Positions 24,367-32,627 of a stretch of DNA of 64,000 nucleotides are shown one piece after another. The position numbers and the translations under genes were made by a program. Location: contig NZ_CP014337.1 of NCBI RefSeq assembly GCF_002024805.1, forward strand, positions 3,534,001 to 3,598,000, given 5' to 3'. Position 1 is the first letter of the stretch; every line of letters begins with the position of its first letter. The stretch is from Elizabethkingia bruuniana. Lineage in GTDB: Bacteria > Bacteroidota > Bacteroidia > Flavobacteriales > Weeksellaceae. Under the pieces are notes generated by a model. The model did no database searches, had not been told where the DNA came from, and saw only the letters and a list, made by a program, of their open reading frames with translations.

Positions 24367-26412
24367 ATGTACGATTTTTATCATAACACTTTAACGATTC
24401 CCGGACGAGCCTTGTATGAGGATTTGGGCGTTATGTCTAAATCTAATTATGATAAACAATGTAGACAAGGTAAATTAAATCGAGTTAGACAGGGTAAAGG
24501 CTTAGATAACTGTGCTCTTGTAGAGTTTGATAGCATACCGGAACGATTCAGAGTTGAAATTGTAAGAAAGCTTGGTATTCCTCCAAAAAAAGAGGCTCAA
24601 CATCTGATTTTAAAGTATTACAAGACAGATTATGAAGCGATTGACTTCTATGCGACTCATTTGCTAGAGGATTACAGAAGGCTTTCTCCGGAAAAACAGG
24701 ATGAATATGTTAGAAATGCTCAGATGATACAAGCTGTTGACGCTTATATGAAGGATATGAAAGCTTTCAGAAAATCCAGAGGCGGATCGATAACAAAAAT
24801 TTGGCAAGAAGCTGCAATTGCAGTAAAAGAAGTAAAAGGTCAAATCGGGCATACTTTGCCGGGTACAGATCGACGTTTGCGTGATAAACTGGCTGAATTT
24901 GCAAAAGATGGCTACAAATCATTGGTTTCTGAAAATTTCGGAAAGAAAAAAGCGATAAAAGTAAAAGATGCTACACAGGAAGCTTTATTGCGCCAATTAT
25001 TAAGAGATCACCGTAATCTGGATAATGAGCAAATCGCCATGATTTACAACTCAGTTGCTAAAATACAAGGCTTTCCAGAACTATCTGCCGGAACAATTGG
25101 CAATTATCGTAAAAAGTGGAATCTGTTAGTATATGCCGGAACCAATGGAGAAAAGGCATTTAATGATAACATAGGTATGCAGGTGAAAAGAAAAGCACCT
25201 TCTGCTCCATTATTGTTCTGGACTGTTGATGGATGGGATATCGAGTTGCTATATCAGAGACAAAGCAAGAATTTAAAAGGTGATAAGATCACAACTTATC
25301 ATAATCGCCTTACAATGGTGGTTGTTTTAGACCCAGTAATAAAATACCCTATCGGTTATGCAATTGGAAGAGAGGAAAGTTCAGGTCTTATACAACAGGC
25401 TCTTAGAAATGCAGTTCTACATACTGAAGAATTATTTGGACAAAAGCATAAAGTATTACAGATACAGTCTGATAACTATTCTAAGAAGAAAATGACACCG
25501 ATTTATGAAATGATGTCTAAAAACTTTACTCCTGCAAAGGTTGGTAATGCAAAATCTAAAGTAATTGAGCCATGGTTTAAATTCTTTAATAAAAAGTATT
25601 GCCAGTTAGCACCGAATTGGAGCGGACAAGGGGTGAAATCCGAAACGCAGCCAAATGAAGAATATTTAAATAAGATTCGACACTCATTCCCAGACGAAAA
25701 TGGTTGTATGACCCAAATTATAACGATGATCGAAATAGAAAGGGAAAGGCTAAAAGAGCAATATATCGAAGCTTATAATAATATGCCTGAGGATGCTAAA
25801 AAAGAGATCAGTAATCAGGATTTCCTTTTACACTTTGGAGAAACAACAGGTTACACAAATAAAGTTAATCACAACGGTCTTCATATCGCTATTAATGGTA
25901 AAAAACATGAGTACGACAGCTTTGATATTAATTTCAGAATGTATTCGCACCTCGATTGGACGATAAAATATGATAGCAATAATCTCAATGAGGTTCTTGC
26001 CTACAATGAAGAACACAATATCAGTTTCATGCTTCAGGAAAAATATGTACAGCCAATGGCTTTATATGACCGCGAAGAAGGTGATGCCGAAGAATTAGCA
26101 AAAATAGGTCGCTTTAATAAGGAAATGAAGCAGGTGATTCTTGATACTCAGGCAGAAGATTACAAAGAAGTTAACCAAATGTTTATCCGAAACCCTGAAT
26201 TAGACGGAACACTGGCAAAGATGGTGATAGTAAATAGCAGAGGGCAACATAAAGACCAACGGAATGCAAAACGTTTAGATCGCTCTAAAAACCTACTCAA
26301 TAAGCAGGAAAAGCAAATACAACAAGAAAACGATTTTGATTGGGAAAAAGAACAAAATGATTATTACGCAAATAAAGTAAACCTCAATAAATACCTAGAT
26401 AACGATGAATAA
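24367..26412 (+). CDS. MuA-type DDE transposase
   Basis: 681 residues, similar in size to Mu A. An N-terminal DNA-binding region (TIPGRALYEDLGVMS) precedes the DDE core: Asp288 in TVDGWD, Asp369 in QSDNYS and Glu401 in KVIEPWFKFFNK. A basic C-terminal tail probably contacts the ATPase partner. It cuts and joins phage ends during integration and replicative transposition. Its stop overlaps the MuB-type gene by 8 nt, and a possible attenuator lies just upstream. Confidence 0.92.
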   Translation: MYDFYHNTLTIPGRALYEDLGVMSKSNYDKQCRQGKLNRVRQGKGLDNCALVEFDSIPERFRVEIVRKLGIPPKKEAQHLILKYYKTDYEAIDFYATHLLEDYRRLSPEKQDEYVRNAQMIQAVDAYMKDMKAFRKSRGGSITKIWQEAAIAVKEVKGQIGHTLPGTDRRLRDKLAEFAKDGYKSLVSENFGKKKAIKVKDATQEALLRQLLRDHRNLDNEQIAMIYNSVAKIQGFPELSAGTIGNYRKKWNLLVYAGTNGEKAFNDNIGMQVKRKAPSAPLLFWTVDGWDIELLYQRQSKNLKGDKITTYHNRLTMVVVLDPVIKYPIGYAIGREESSGLIQQALRNAVLHTEELFGQKHKVLQIQSDNYSKKKMTPIYEMMSKNFTPAKVGNAKSKVIEPWFKFFNKKYCQLAPNWSGQGVKSETQPNEEYLNKIRHSFPDENGCMTQIITMIEIERERLKEQYIEAYNNMPEDAKKEISNQDFLLHFGETTGYTNKVNHNGLHIAINGKKHEYDSFDINFRMYSHLDWTIKYDSNNLNEVLAYNEEHNISFMLQEKYVQPMALYDREEGDAEELAKIGRFNKEMKQVILDTQAEDYKEVNQMFIRNPELDGTLAKMVIVNSRGQHKDQRNAKRLDRSKNLLNKQEKQIQQENDFDWEKEQNDYYANKVNLNKYLDNDE

Positions 26413-27346
26413 AACTACCAAAGACCAAATAATGGCAGCCGCTGAGTTATGGATGGATGAACATAATTTTTCTGCCAATGAGTTTTCAACAGAAACGGCA
26501 GTACCAGCCAATTATCTGTCATACATGAGAAAAAGCCAGTATTTTATTACTGTAAGCGGAAAGGAAGTAGATATTGACGATAAATATTTTCGTATGGTTG
26601 CCGATGTAATCGGTTATAACTACGGAAATAAAAGCCACTGGACATTAAAACAAACCCCGCAGCTTAATCAGATGCTTTCTGTCTTAGAAGATGCTGAAAA
26701 GTTTGGATATACAAATATTATAATCGGTTCCACTGGGTGTGGTAAAACTTATATAACAGATTTATTTGTAAAGCAAAATCCCAAAAACAGATTTAAAATA
26801 ACTGTCGGTTCAATGGACACTATCGGAGACCTGTTAGATAAATTAGGATTAGCTATGCGATTACCTATTGCTGGTTCAAAATCCCGAAAAATCCACACTA
26901 TTACCAAAGAATTAAACAGATTACGACTAAACGGCAGAAATCCATCTGTTATTTGGGATGAATCGGAATATATGAAACAGGCAACATTATGTAATATAAA
27001 GGAGTTCCACGATCATCTAAACGGAAAATGCGCACTTATTCTTATTGGTACCGATCAGCTAAAAACAAAGATTGAAAAGCTGAAAAATAAAAATGCAGCA
27101 GGGATGCCACAGTTTTACCGCCGTGTAAAGTACGGAATCAGGGAATTAAAGCCAATTGACACCAGATATAAAGAATTTTTGGAAGGTATTGAGGATAAAA
27201 ATTTGGTTAAGTTCCTTCAAAGAGAGTGTGAGAACTATGGAGAATTACATGATGTATTAGTTCCTGCACTTCGAGAAGCCGAAAGACTTGGTGAACCAGT
27301 TACCGAAAATCTAGTAAGAAAAATACTCAATATGCCAAAACAGTAA
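26405..27346 (+). CDS. MuB-type AAA+ ATPase, target DNA activator
   Basis: 313 residues. A short N-terminal helix-turn-helix-like region (NEFSTETAVPANYLSYM) is followed by Walker A GSTGCGKT (residues 108-115) and Walker B PSVIWDESEYM. MuB-type proteins bind target DNA and stimulate the transposase. Position directly after the transposase with an 8-nt overlap supports the call. Confidence 0.9.
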   Translation: MNKTTKDQIMAAAELWMDEHNFSANEFSTETAVPANYLSYMRKSQYFITVSGKEVDIDDKYFRMVADVIGYNYGNKSHWTLKQTPQLNQMLSVLEDAEKFGYTNIIIGSTGCGKTYITDLFVKQNPKNRFKITVGSMDTIGDLLDKLGLAMRLPIAGSKSRKIHTITKELNRLRLNGRNPSVIWDESEYMKQATLCNIKEFHDHLNGKCALILIGTDQLKTKIEKLKNKNAAGMPQFYRRVKYGIRELKPIDTRYKEFLEGIEDKNLVKFLQRECENYGELHDVLVPALREAERLGEPVTENLVRKILNMPKQ

Positions 27347-27348
27347 CC

Positions 27349-27975
27349 ATGAACAAAGCCCTATCCTCAACGGATATTCTCAGTAAAAAATATAAGCTCT
27401 TTGACTTCGACGGAAAATGGTATGATGCCTTTGACACACCTGAGACTAGTGGCGTTTGGTTCATTTGGGGAAACTCTGGAAACGGAAAAACAAGCTTCAT
27501 TTTAGAATTAGTAAAGGAACTGAGCAAGTTTGGTCGGGTTCTTTACAACTCCTTAGAGGAAGGAACCAGTCACACCATGCAAAATGCATGGAAACGGCAC
27601 AGGGTTCACGAATGCGGGCGAAAAGTACAGTTAATATGTGAAGATATGCAGGCTTTAGACGAACGCCTTTCCAGACGTAAAAGCCCTGATATAATAGTAA
27701 ATGATAGTTGGCAATATACAAATCAAACCTTTCAGCAGTATTTAGCCATGAAACGGAAATATCCAAACAAGCTTTTCATTTTCACCAGTCAGGCAGACGG
27801 AAAGAACCCGTCCGGAAAATCAGCAGTAAAAGTAATGTATGATGCAAGTTTAAAAATCTGGATTGAAGGTTTCCGTGCATTTTCCAAAGGTCGATATATC
27901 GGACACAACGGAGGCATTTACACCATTTGGGACGAAGGCGCACAAAAATATTGGGGAACAACCGAAACAAAATAA
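27349..27975 (+). CDS. second phage P-loop (RecA-like) ATPase
   Basis: 208 residues. Walker A GNSGNGKTS starts at about residue 41, and SPDIIVNDSWQY may be Walker B. The later stretch KLFIFTSQADGKNPSG resembles RecA/DnaB-fold ATPases. It starts 2 nt after the MuB-type gene. Mu itself has no equivalent here, so it may aid replication or recombination; this is inference. Confidence 0.75.
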   Translation: MNKALSSTDILSKKYKLFDFDGKWYDAFDTPETSGVWFIWGNSGNGKTSFILELVKELSKFGRVLYNSLEEGTSHTMQNAWKRHRVHECGRKVQLICEDMQALDERLSRRKSPDIIVNDSWQYTNQTFQQYLAMKRKYPNKLFIFTSQADGKNPSGKSAVKVMYDASLKIWIEGFRAFSKGRYIGHNGGIYTIWDEGAQKYWGTTETK

Positions 27976-27980
27976 AACCT

Positions 27981-28268
27981 ATGAAACATCAATATTTAAC
28001 ATTATTACAACTCGACAGCATATACAGGTTGCTTACGTGGGACGATAGAATACAAGTTCATTTATTAATGCAAAATAAAACTAAAGATTCTAATGAATCA
28101 ATACATGTTTTACTTGCGCTAATTGAAGAATTCAGCTGGTATGCTCCCGATATGAGATATGATCAAGACAGATTACTGTACTACTTCGAAGAAGAACAGG
28201 AACGCTGGCTTCCAATTGAACAATACAAGAATAACAACCCAGAATTAACCAAAGAACTATTAATATGA
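27981..28268 (+). CDS. 95-residue early phage protein
   Basis: Starts at ATG 27981 (MKHQYLTLLQLDSIYRLL), five nt after the ATPase stop. Acidic, probably helical (LLYYFEEEQERWLPIEQY). No family recognised. Its TGA overlaps the next ATG (ATGA). Confidence 0.65.
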   Translation: MKHQYLTLLQLDSIYRLLTWDDRIQVHLLMQNKTKDSNESIHVLLALIEEFSWYAPDMRYDQDRLLYYFEEEQERWLPIEQYKNNNPELTKELLI

Positions 28269-28441
28269 CGACAGGAGACACCGGAGCGCACATTGTTGCA
28301 AAAGCAAATGCCAAAGAACAGGAACGCATAAAAGCATTCGCAGCCCTTGCAAAAGCAAAAGAAATTCAGGCAAAGCGAAAAGGACACTGGGACTATGATC
28401 CCAAAATGAAAATCAGAAAATTTATCGTAGATAAAAATTAA
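28265..28441 (+). CDS. 58-residue Lys/Ala-rich phage protein
   Basis: The ATG lies in the ATGA overlap with the previous gene. The product is a basic helix (AKANAKEQERIKAFAALAKA) with a short C-terminal tail containing HWDYDPKMKIRKF. Start coupling and tight packing support expression. Function unknown. Confidence 0.6.
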   Translation: MTTGDTGAHIVAKANAKEQERIKAFAALAKAKEIQAKRKGHWDYDPKMKIRKFIVDKN

Positions 28442-28449
28442 CAATAAAT

Positions 28450-29082
28450 ATGAAAACAATCGACCTTACAACAGTTTCCGCAGAAGCATTAGAGGCGGCA
28501 CTGGCAGAAAAGAAAGAAGCTGAAAGGTTGGCACGTGAAAAACAGCGTACTGACTATGAAGCCTTAAAAAAAGAAACCATTGAAGAACTGGCACCAATTG
28601 CTGAAGATATTCATTTGCAATTGATGCGATACAAGAGTAAAGCATTTTCCCAGCTTGGCGCATTGTATGAACTTTTACAAGTCTACAGTAAACGCCATCA
28701 GGATGGAAAAGGAAATTTTGAAATATCTAATGAAGATTACAAAATTCAATTTAAACGCCAAGGCAAAGGAACCTTTGACGAGAGATCACACCAAGCAGAA
28801 CAGCACATTATAGACTTTATTAATAATCGTTTTGGTGGTGATGAAGACACCAGAGATTTCATCATGTTATGTCTGGAAAGAAAAAAGGGTGCTTTGGATG
28901 TAGATCAGGTACAGAAGCTTTATTCCATGGAAGACCGTTTCAATGATGAAAACTGGAAAGAAGGAATTAAGCTTTTAAAAGAGAGTTACAGCTTTATTCA
29001 TAGTAAAGATTATGTGACTGTCTCTAAAAAAGAGCGAAACGGAGCATGGAAGCCTTTAGTATTAAACTTTTCTTCATTGTAA
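28450..29082 (+). CDS. DUF3164-family early phage protein
   Basis: 210 residues. An N-terminal coiled stretch (EALEAALAEKKEAERLAREK) and the core KGTFDERSHQAEQHIIDF match DUF3164, a family found in the early region of Mu-type phages. Its function is not established. The stop overlaps the start of a tiny membrane-protein gene (TAATG). Confidence 0.8.
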   Translation: MKTIDLTTVSAEALEAALAEKKEAERLAREKQRTDYEALKKETIEELAPIAEDIHLQLMRYKSKAFSQLGALYELLQVYSKRHQDGKGNFEISNEDYKIQFKRQGKGTFDERSHQAEQHIIDFINNRFGGDEDTRDFIMLCLERKKGALDVDQVQKLYSMEDRFNDENWKEGIKLLKESYSFIHSKDYVTVSKKERNGAWKPLVLNFSSL

Positions 29083-29195
29083 TGTTTTACATAGGAGTAG
29101 CAGCCGGAGCAGCAGCAATTATAGCCTTTGTATGCTGCCTAACAACTCTCACATTGATGGGGGTAGAGTTCTGGAAAAAACGTAAAGGCTTTTAA
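29082..29195 (+). CDS. 37-residue single-pass membrane protein
   Basis: The ATG is coupled to the DUF3164 stop (TAATG). One hydrophobic helix (VAAGAAAIIAFVCCLTTLTL) is followed by a basic cytoplasmic end (FWKKRKGF). No family. It lies directly upstream of the DGR cassette. Confidence 0.5.
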   Translation: MFYIGVAAGAAAIIAFVCCLTTLTLMGVEFWKKRKGF

Positions 29196-29226
29196 ACAAT
29201 ATTTCAAAACAATTTAAATAATCATT

Positions 29227-29679
29227 ATGAACGAGTTAAAAATTCAAATTCCTGAAGGCTTCCAGATTGGAGCTTTCGACAAAGTTACAGGTGTAGTAAA
29301 ATTCGAAGCTAAACCTAAAGACATTAAAGAACGCATTAAAACTTTTAATGATGTATTGCAGTATCACGGGATAAAATCTGAAACATTTGCAATGGAATGT
29401 CTTAGCCTAACAGATGATGAAATTGCATACAAACAAATAAAACTGATTGCATCGGCATTAAATGAAGGTTGGACACCAGATTGGAACGATCGTAACCAGA
29501 CCAAATATTATCCATGGTTTAGAATGGGTTCTTCGTCTGGCGGGTTCTCGTGCGACGACTGCGATTACGATTTCTCGGGTTCGGCTGTCGGCTCTCGCCT
29601 TTGCTACAAGAGCAGTGAGCTTGCAAAATATGCCGGAACTCAGTTTATAAGTATCTATAAAAAATTCACAACCCTTTAA
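29227..29679 (+). CDS. DGR target protein 1 (contains VR1)
   Basis: 150 residues, no signal peptide or membrane helix. The N-terminal part (IQIPEGFQIGAFDKVTGVVK, then KPKDIKERIKTF) is shared with target 2. The variable repeat covers residues about 101-126, between the constant YYPWF and SRLCYKSSELAKYAGTQF. The invariant GGFS, VGSRLC and AKYAG resemble Bacteroidota phage proteins whose variable regions probably adopt a C-type-lectin-like fold; that fold is inference. The 76-nt VR core differs from the TR only at adenines. A predicted variable binding protein; the ligand is unknown. Confidence 0.88.
   Translation: MNELKIQIPEGFQIGAFDKVTGVVKFEAKPKDIKERIKTFNDVLQYHGIKSETFAMECLSLTDDEIAYKQIKLIASALNEGWTPDWNDRNQTKYYPWFRMGSSSGGFSCDDCDYDFSGSAVGSRLCYKSSELAKYAGTQFISIYKKFTTL
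29528..29604 (+). repeat. DGR variable repeat VR1
   Basis: Aligns without gaps to the TR at 30189-30265. In the first 76 positions 13 of 18 TR adenines are replaced (G, T or C) and 0 of 58 other bases differ. Position 77 is C here and T in the TR, after which homology stops, as expected for the IMH/IMH* boundary. Confidence 0.95.
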
Positions 29680-29691
29680 AAAACATTTATT

Positions 29692-30156
29692 ATGAACGAA
29701 TTAAAAATTGAAATCCCGGAAGGGTACAAAATTGACACTTTTGATAAAGCGACAGGTGTTGTAAAGTTTGCTGAAAAGCCTAAGGATATCAAAGACAGAG
29801 TAAAAAGTTTCGAAGAGGCTTGCGATGTTCTGGGAATCACCCCACAAAACCCAGATTTGGAAACTATTCCTACTAAATTACAAAAACCCTTATTCGCACA
29901 TTACAAGCTATGTATTATTGCAATGGCGTTAAATGAAGGATGGGAACCTGACTGGGATAATGACGACGAGTACAAATATTACCCTTGGTTTGATATGGAA
30001 GGTTCTTCGTCTGGCGGGTTCTCGTGCGACGACTTCGTTTGCGTTTGCTCGTATTCGATTGTCGGCTCTCGCCTTTGCTTTAAAAGCAGAGATTTAGCAG
30101 AATATGCTGGAAAACAGTTTGAAGCAATTTACAGAGAATACTTTGTGATTGAATAA
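29692..30156 (+). CDS. DGR target protein 2 (contains VR2)
   Basis: 154 residues, a paralog of target 1 (MNELKIEIPEGYKIDTFDKA start) with the gene starting 12 nt after the stop of target 1. The variable repeat spans about residues 104-129, and the constant end SRLCFKSRDLAEYAGKQF matches target 1. No export signal. The middle part differs more (CDVLGITPQNPDLETIP), so the duplication is not recent. It probably displays a second randomised binding surface. Confidence 0.88.
   Translation: MNELKIEIPEGYKIDTFDKATGVVKFAEKPKDIKDRVKSFEEACDVLGITPQNPDLETIPTKLQKPLFAHYKLCIIAMALNEGWEPDWDNDDEYKYYPWFDMEGSSSGGFSCDDFVCVCSYSIVGSRLCFKSRDLAEYAGKQFEAIYREYFVIE
30002..30078 (+). repeat. DGR variable repeat VR2
   Basis: Gap-free match to the TR. 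14 of 18 TR adenines are changed and 0 of 58 non-adenines differ in the 76-nt core. VR1 and VR2 differ from each other at nine positions, all TR adenines. Confidence 0.95.
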
Positions 30157-30188
30157 TTGATAATAAGGTTGTGCAGTGTGTTGCTGTA

Positions 30189-30265
30189 GTTCTTCGTCTG
30201 GCAGGTTCTCGTACAACGACTACGATTACGATAACTCGAATTCGAATGTCAGCTCTCACCTATGT
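30189..30265 (+). repeat. DGR template repeat (TR)
   Basis: 77 nt between the target 2 stop (30156) and the reverse transcriptase start. It holds 18 adenines in its 76-nt core, nearly all at first or second codon positions in the target frame (TAC, AAC, AAT, GAT, AGC), so mutation changes residues while rarely making stops. The 3' end CTATGT differs from CTTTGC of both VRs. Confidence 0.93.
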
Positions 30266-30367
30266 TATTTAACACTGCAAACCCTGCCTCTTGGCAAAAA
30301 ACAACTCACTTTCCAAAAGGCGTTGGTAGGATATTCCGAAAACGACTTTTTTAAAAGCAAAGGCAAA

Positions 30368-31333
30368 ATGAAAAGATTAAACAATCTATACGAGAAAATT
30401 ATCAGCATCGAAAATTTGATGCTTGCTGATGAAAAAGCCCAGAAAGGAAAGGCTAACAGATACGGCATTATGCTGCATAATAAGAATAAAGAAAATAATA
30501 TTATGAAGCTTAACACCCAGTTACGTATGAAAAGCTATAAAACATCTGAATACTCAGTGTTTAAAGTGTATGAACCAAAAGAGCGTGAAGTATACCGTCT
30601 GCCGTTCTTCCCTGATAGAATTACACATCATGCAGTAATGAACATCTTAGAGCCGATATTCGTTTCAACTTTTACTGCTGACTCTTATAGCTGTATAAAA
30701 GGAAAAGGTATTCATGCAGCTTCTTTTGCAGTACGCAAAGCTTTAAAAAATGTCGAAAAAACTACCTATTGTCTAAAATTGGATGTTGAAAAATTTTATC
30801 CAAACATCGACCACGAAATACTAAAAACATTACTACGAAGAAAATTTAAAGATACTGATCTGCTTTGGTTGCTGGATGAAATTATAGATAGTGCGCCGGG
30901 GCTTCCTATTGGTAACTATTTAAGTCAGTTTTTAGCAAACTTTTACTTAACCTATTTCGATCACTGGATCAAAGAAAAAAAATCAGTAAAGTATTATTTC
31001 AGGTATGCAGATGATCTGGTTATTTTATCTGATAGTAAAGAATATCTGCATCAGCTTTTAAAAGAAATTGAAACCTACTTTAAAGAGCGTTTAAAATTAA
31101 CAGTAAAAAATAACTGGCAAGTATTTCCAGTATCAAAACGAGGAATTGACTTTGTAGGCTACAAACATTATCACTCGCACGTTTTACTACGTAAATCAAT
31201 CAAAAAACGTTTTGCCCGAATGCTCAAAAAAAGACCAAACAAAGCTTCAATTGCTTCTTATAAAGGTTGGACAAAGCATTGTGATTCAAAAAACTTACTT
31301 AAAAAACTGGGATGTTCAACTTTAGCGAATTAG
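30368..31333 (+). CDS. DGR reverse transcriptase
   Basis: 321 residues from ATG 30368; the same frame is open upstream through the TR, but a start at 30176 would put the TR inside the protein. Palm motifs: catalytic Asp139 in CLKLDVEKFYPNID, the DGR-type motif 4 PIGNYLSQ (residues 180-187, in place of the retroviral QG..SP), YADD at 213-216, and RGIDFVGY near residue 258. It copies TR RNA into cDNA with errors opposite adenine, and the cDNA replaces the VRs. No fused accessory domain is seen. Confidence 0.93.
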   Translation: MKRLNNLYEKIISIENLMLADEKAQKGKANRYGIMLHNKNKENNIMKLNTQLRMKSYKTSEYSVFKVYEPKEREVYRLPFFPDRITHHAVMNILEPIFVSTFTADSYSCIKGKGIHAASFAVRKALKNVEKTTYCLKLDVEKFYPNIDHEILKTLLRRKFKDTDLLWLLDEIIDSAPGLPIGNYLSQFLANFYLTYFDHWIKEKKSVKYYFRYADDLVILSDSKEYLHQLLKEIETYFKERLKLTVKNNWQVFPVSKRGIDFVGYKHYHSHVLLRKSIKKRFARMLKKRPNKASIASYKGWTKHCDSKNLLKKLGCSTLAN

Positions 31334-31608
31334 GAATAAAGCCAAAAGAAAGCACCTTCATAGGTGATAAAATAAGCATAGATAAAATTATAAACACTGA
31401 AATACTGATATTTGATTACAAAGTGGAGCCGTCGAAGGTAAAGCCCGGAACAGAGCTTCTCACTTTGCAAATAGAAAGAAAAGGCGATAAAAATATACTC
31501 TTTTGCGGATCAGCAAATTTAATATTCATGATTAGGCAGGTTCCTAAAGACAAGTTTCCTTTTAAAACAACCATAGTTAAACAAGATAGAAGACTCGAAT
31601 TCACCTAA
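31312..31608 (+). CDS. small protein coupled to the DGR reverse transcriptase
   Basis: 98 residues, overlapping the 3' end of the reverse transcriptase gene by 22 nt. Beta-rich pattern: FIGDKISIDKIIN, LLTLQIERKGDKNILFCGSA, FPFKTTIVKQDRRLEFT. No family is assigned by eye. It does not look like Avd, a basic four-helix protein. Tight coupling makes it a candidate accessory factor for mutagenic retrohoming; this is inference. Confidence 0.7.
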   Translation: MFNFSELGIKPKESTFIGDKISIDKIINTEILIFDYKVEPSKVKPGTELLTLQIERKGDKNILFCGSANLIFMIRQVPKDKFPFKTTIVKQDRRLEFT

Positions 31609-31620
31609 AACTCTACTAAT

Positions 31621-32088
31621 ATGATGACAACCCCACACGAACAACTTAAAGAACTATTTGCAGACAGAAAACCAATGGATGTTGCAATAGAGATTAGCGG
31701 ATTTACCGGGTTTAGAACTTCAAAAATAGATGATCTTTCAACAGAAGAAGCTATAAACCTTTTGGCTATTCATAAGCCTTTACCAAAGGATATCGAAGCG
31801 AGAAATAATGCTTTACTGGAAGAAATACTATGTAAAGAATGGAGAAGCAAAATTTTAGCAGTTGCAGAACAGGAAGGAATAAAAGAATCCGGAGACTTTC
31901 AAAAATTCAATAACTGGATGTTACAGTACTCTGTTTGTAAAAAGCATCTGAATTCCTATGATCTATCAGAACTAAAAACTTTGTTGACACAAATGCAGAC
32001 ATTAAAGTATAATAATGCAAAGAGTGCTGAAAAACCAATGAATGAGGCATGGTGGAGAAAAGGGCAAAAACTTAAAAATTTAAATTAA
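31621..32088 (+). CDS. phage protein, unknown
   Basis: 155 residues, mostly helical and charged, ending in AWWRKGQKLKNLN. The N-terminal ELFADRKPMDVAIEISGFTG precedes helical segments. The location matches that of gemA-like genes in Mu-type phages, but I do not see enough to assign that family. The next gene begins 2 nt downstream. Confidence 0.65.
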   Translation: MMTTPHEQLKELFADRKPMDVAIEISGFTGFRTSKIDDLSTEEAINLLAIHKPLPKDIEARNNALLEEILCKEWRSKILAVAEQEGIKESGDFQKFNNWMLQYSVCKKHLNSYDLSELKTLLTQMQTLKYNNAKSAEKPMNEAWWRKGQKLKNLN

Positions 32089-32090
32089 TT

Positions 32091-32627
32091 ATGATACTAT
32101 CTTTCAAAACACAGATTAACGGAAAGCCAACATTATTTCCGGAAAAGATTTTCGCAGGTCTGATCAAAAACAAAATTGTTCCCGAATCAAAAGAGTTTTT
32201 CAAGTGCTATAGAATGCCTCCAATGTTAATTAGGCTATTAACTCCTAAAATTCATACGATTCGTGAAGACAGTTCCAGTCGTTGGAAAGTCGGAATGATG
32301 ATTGATTTTTTCATTAATGTCAGAACAAAAAATATGTTTCGTTTTGCTCCTCAAGCTCAGGTGATATCAGTTCAGGAAATTTTCATGACCCGCAAGGGTT
32401 CTGATTTGGAAATTACAATATCAAAAGAACATTCTTACATCGGTGGTGATGACTTCTATTTGTATTATGATGCAAAAGAACAATTATCCATAAACGACGG
32501 TTTCGACAGTTATTCTGATTTTGTTAAGTATTTCTATGATATAATTGAAGAAAATGGTAGAAAGACTGGGAACTATTGGTTTAAGGGTAAAATTATCCAC
32601 TGGACAGATTTAAAATATGAAAAATGA
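32091..32627 (+). CDS. ASCH/PUA-like phage protein
   Basis: 178 residues. The segment PKIHTIREDSSSRWKVGMMI and the end KGKIIHWTDLKY resemble phage ASCH-type (PUA-fold) proteins with the HTIR..W..G pattern. Such proteins may bind RNA or modified nucleotides. Overlaps the next start by 4 nt. Confidence 0.6.
   Translation: MILSFKTQINGKPTLFPEKIFAGLIKNKIVPESKEFFKCYRMPPMLIRLLTPKIHTIREDSSSRWKVGMMIDFFINVRTKNMFRFAPQAQVISVQEIFMTRKGSDLEITISKEHSYIGGDDFYLYYDAKEQLSINDGFDSYSDFVKYFYDIIEENGRKTGNYWFKGKIIHWTDLKYEK

Noticed and set aside
30176-30367. Reverse transcriptase starting at 30176 with the TR as its N-terminus
   Set aside because: The TR must remain a non-coding or neutral template; the ATG at 30368 gives a normal-sized DGR reverse transcriptase.
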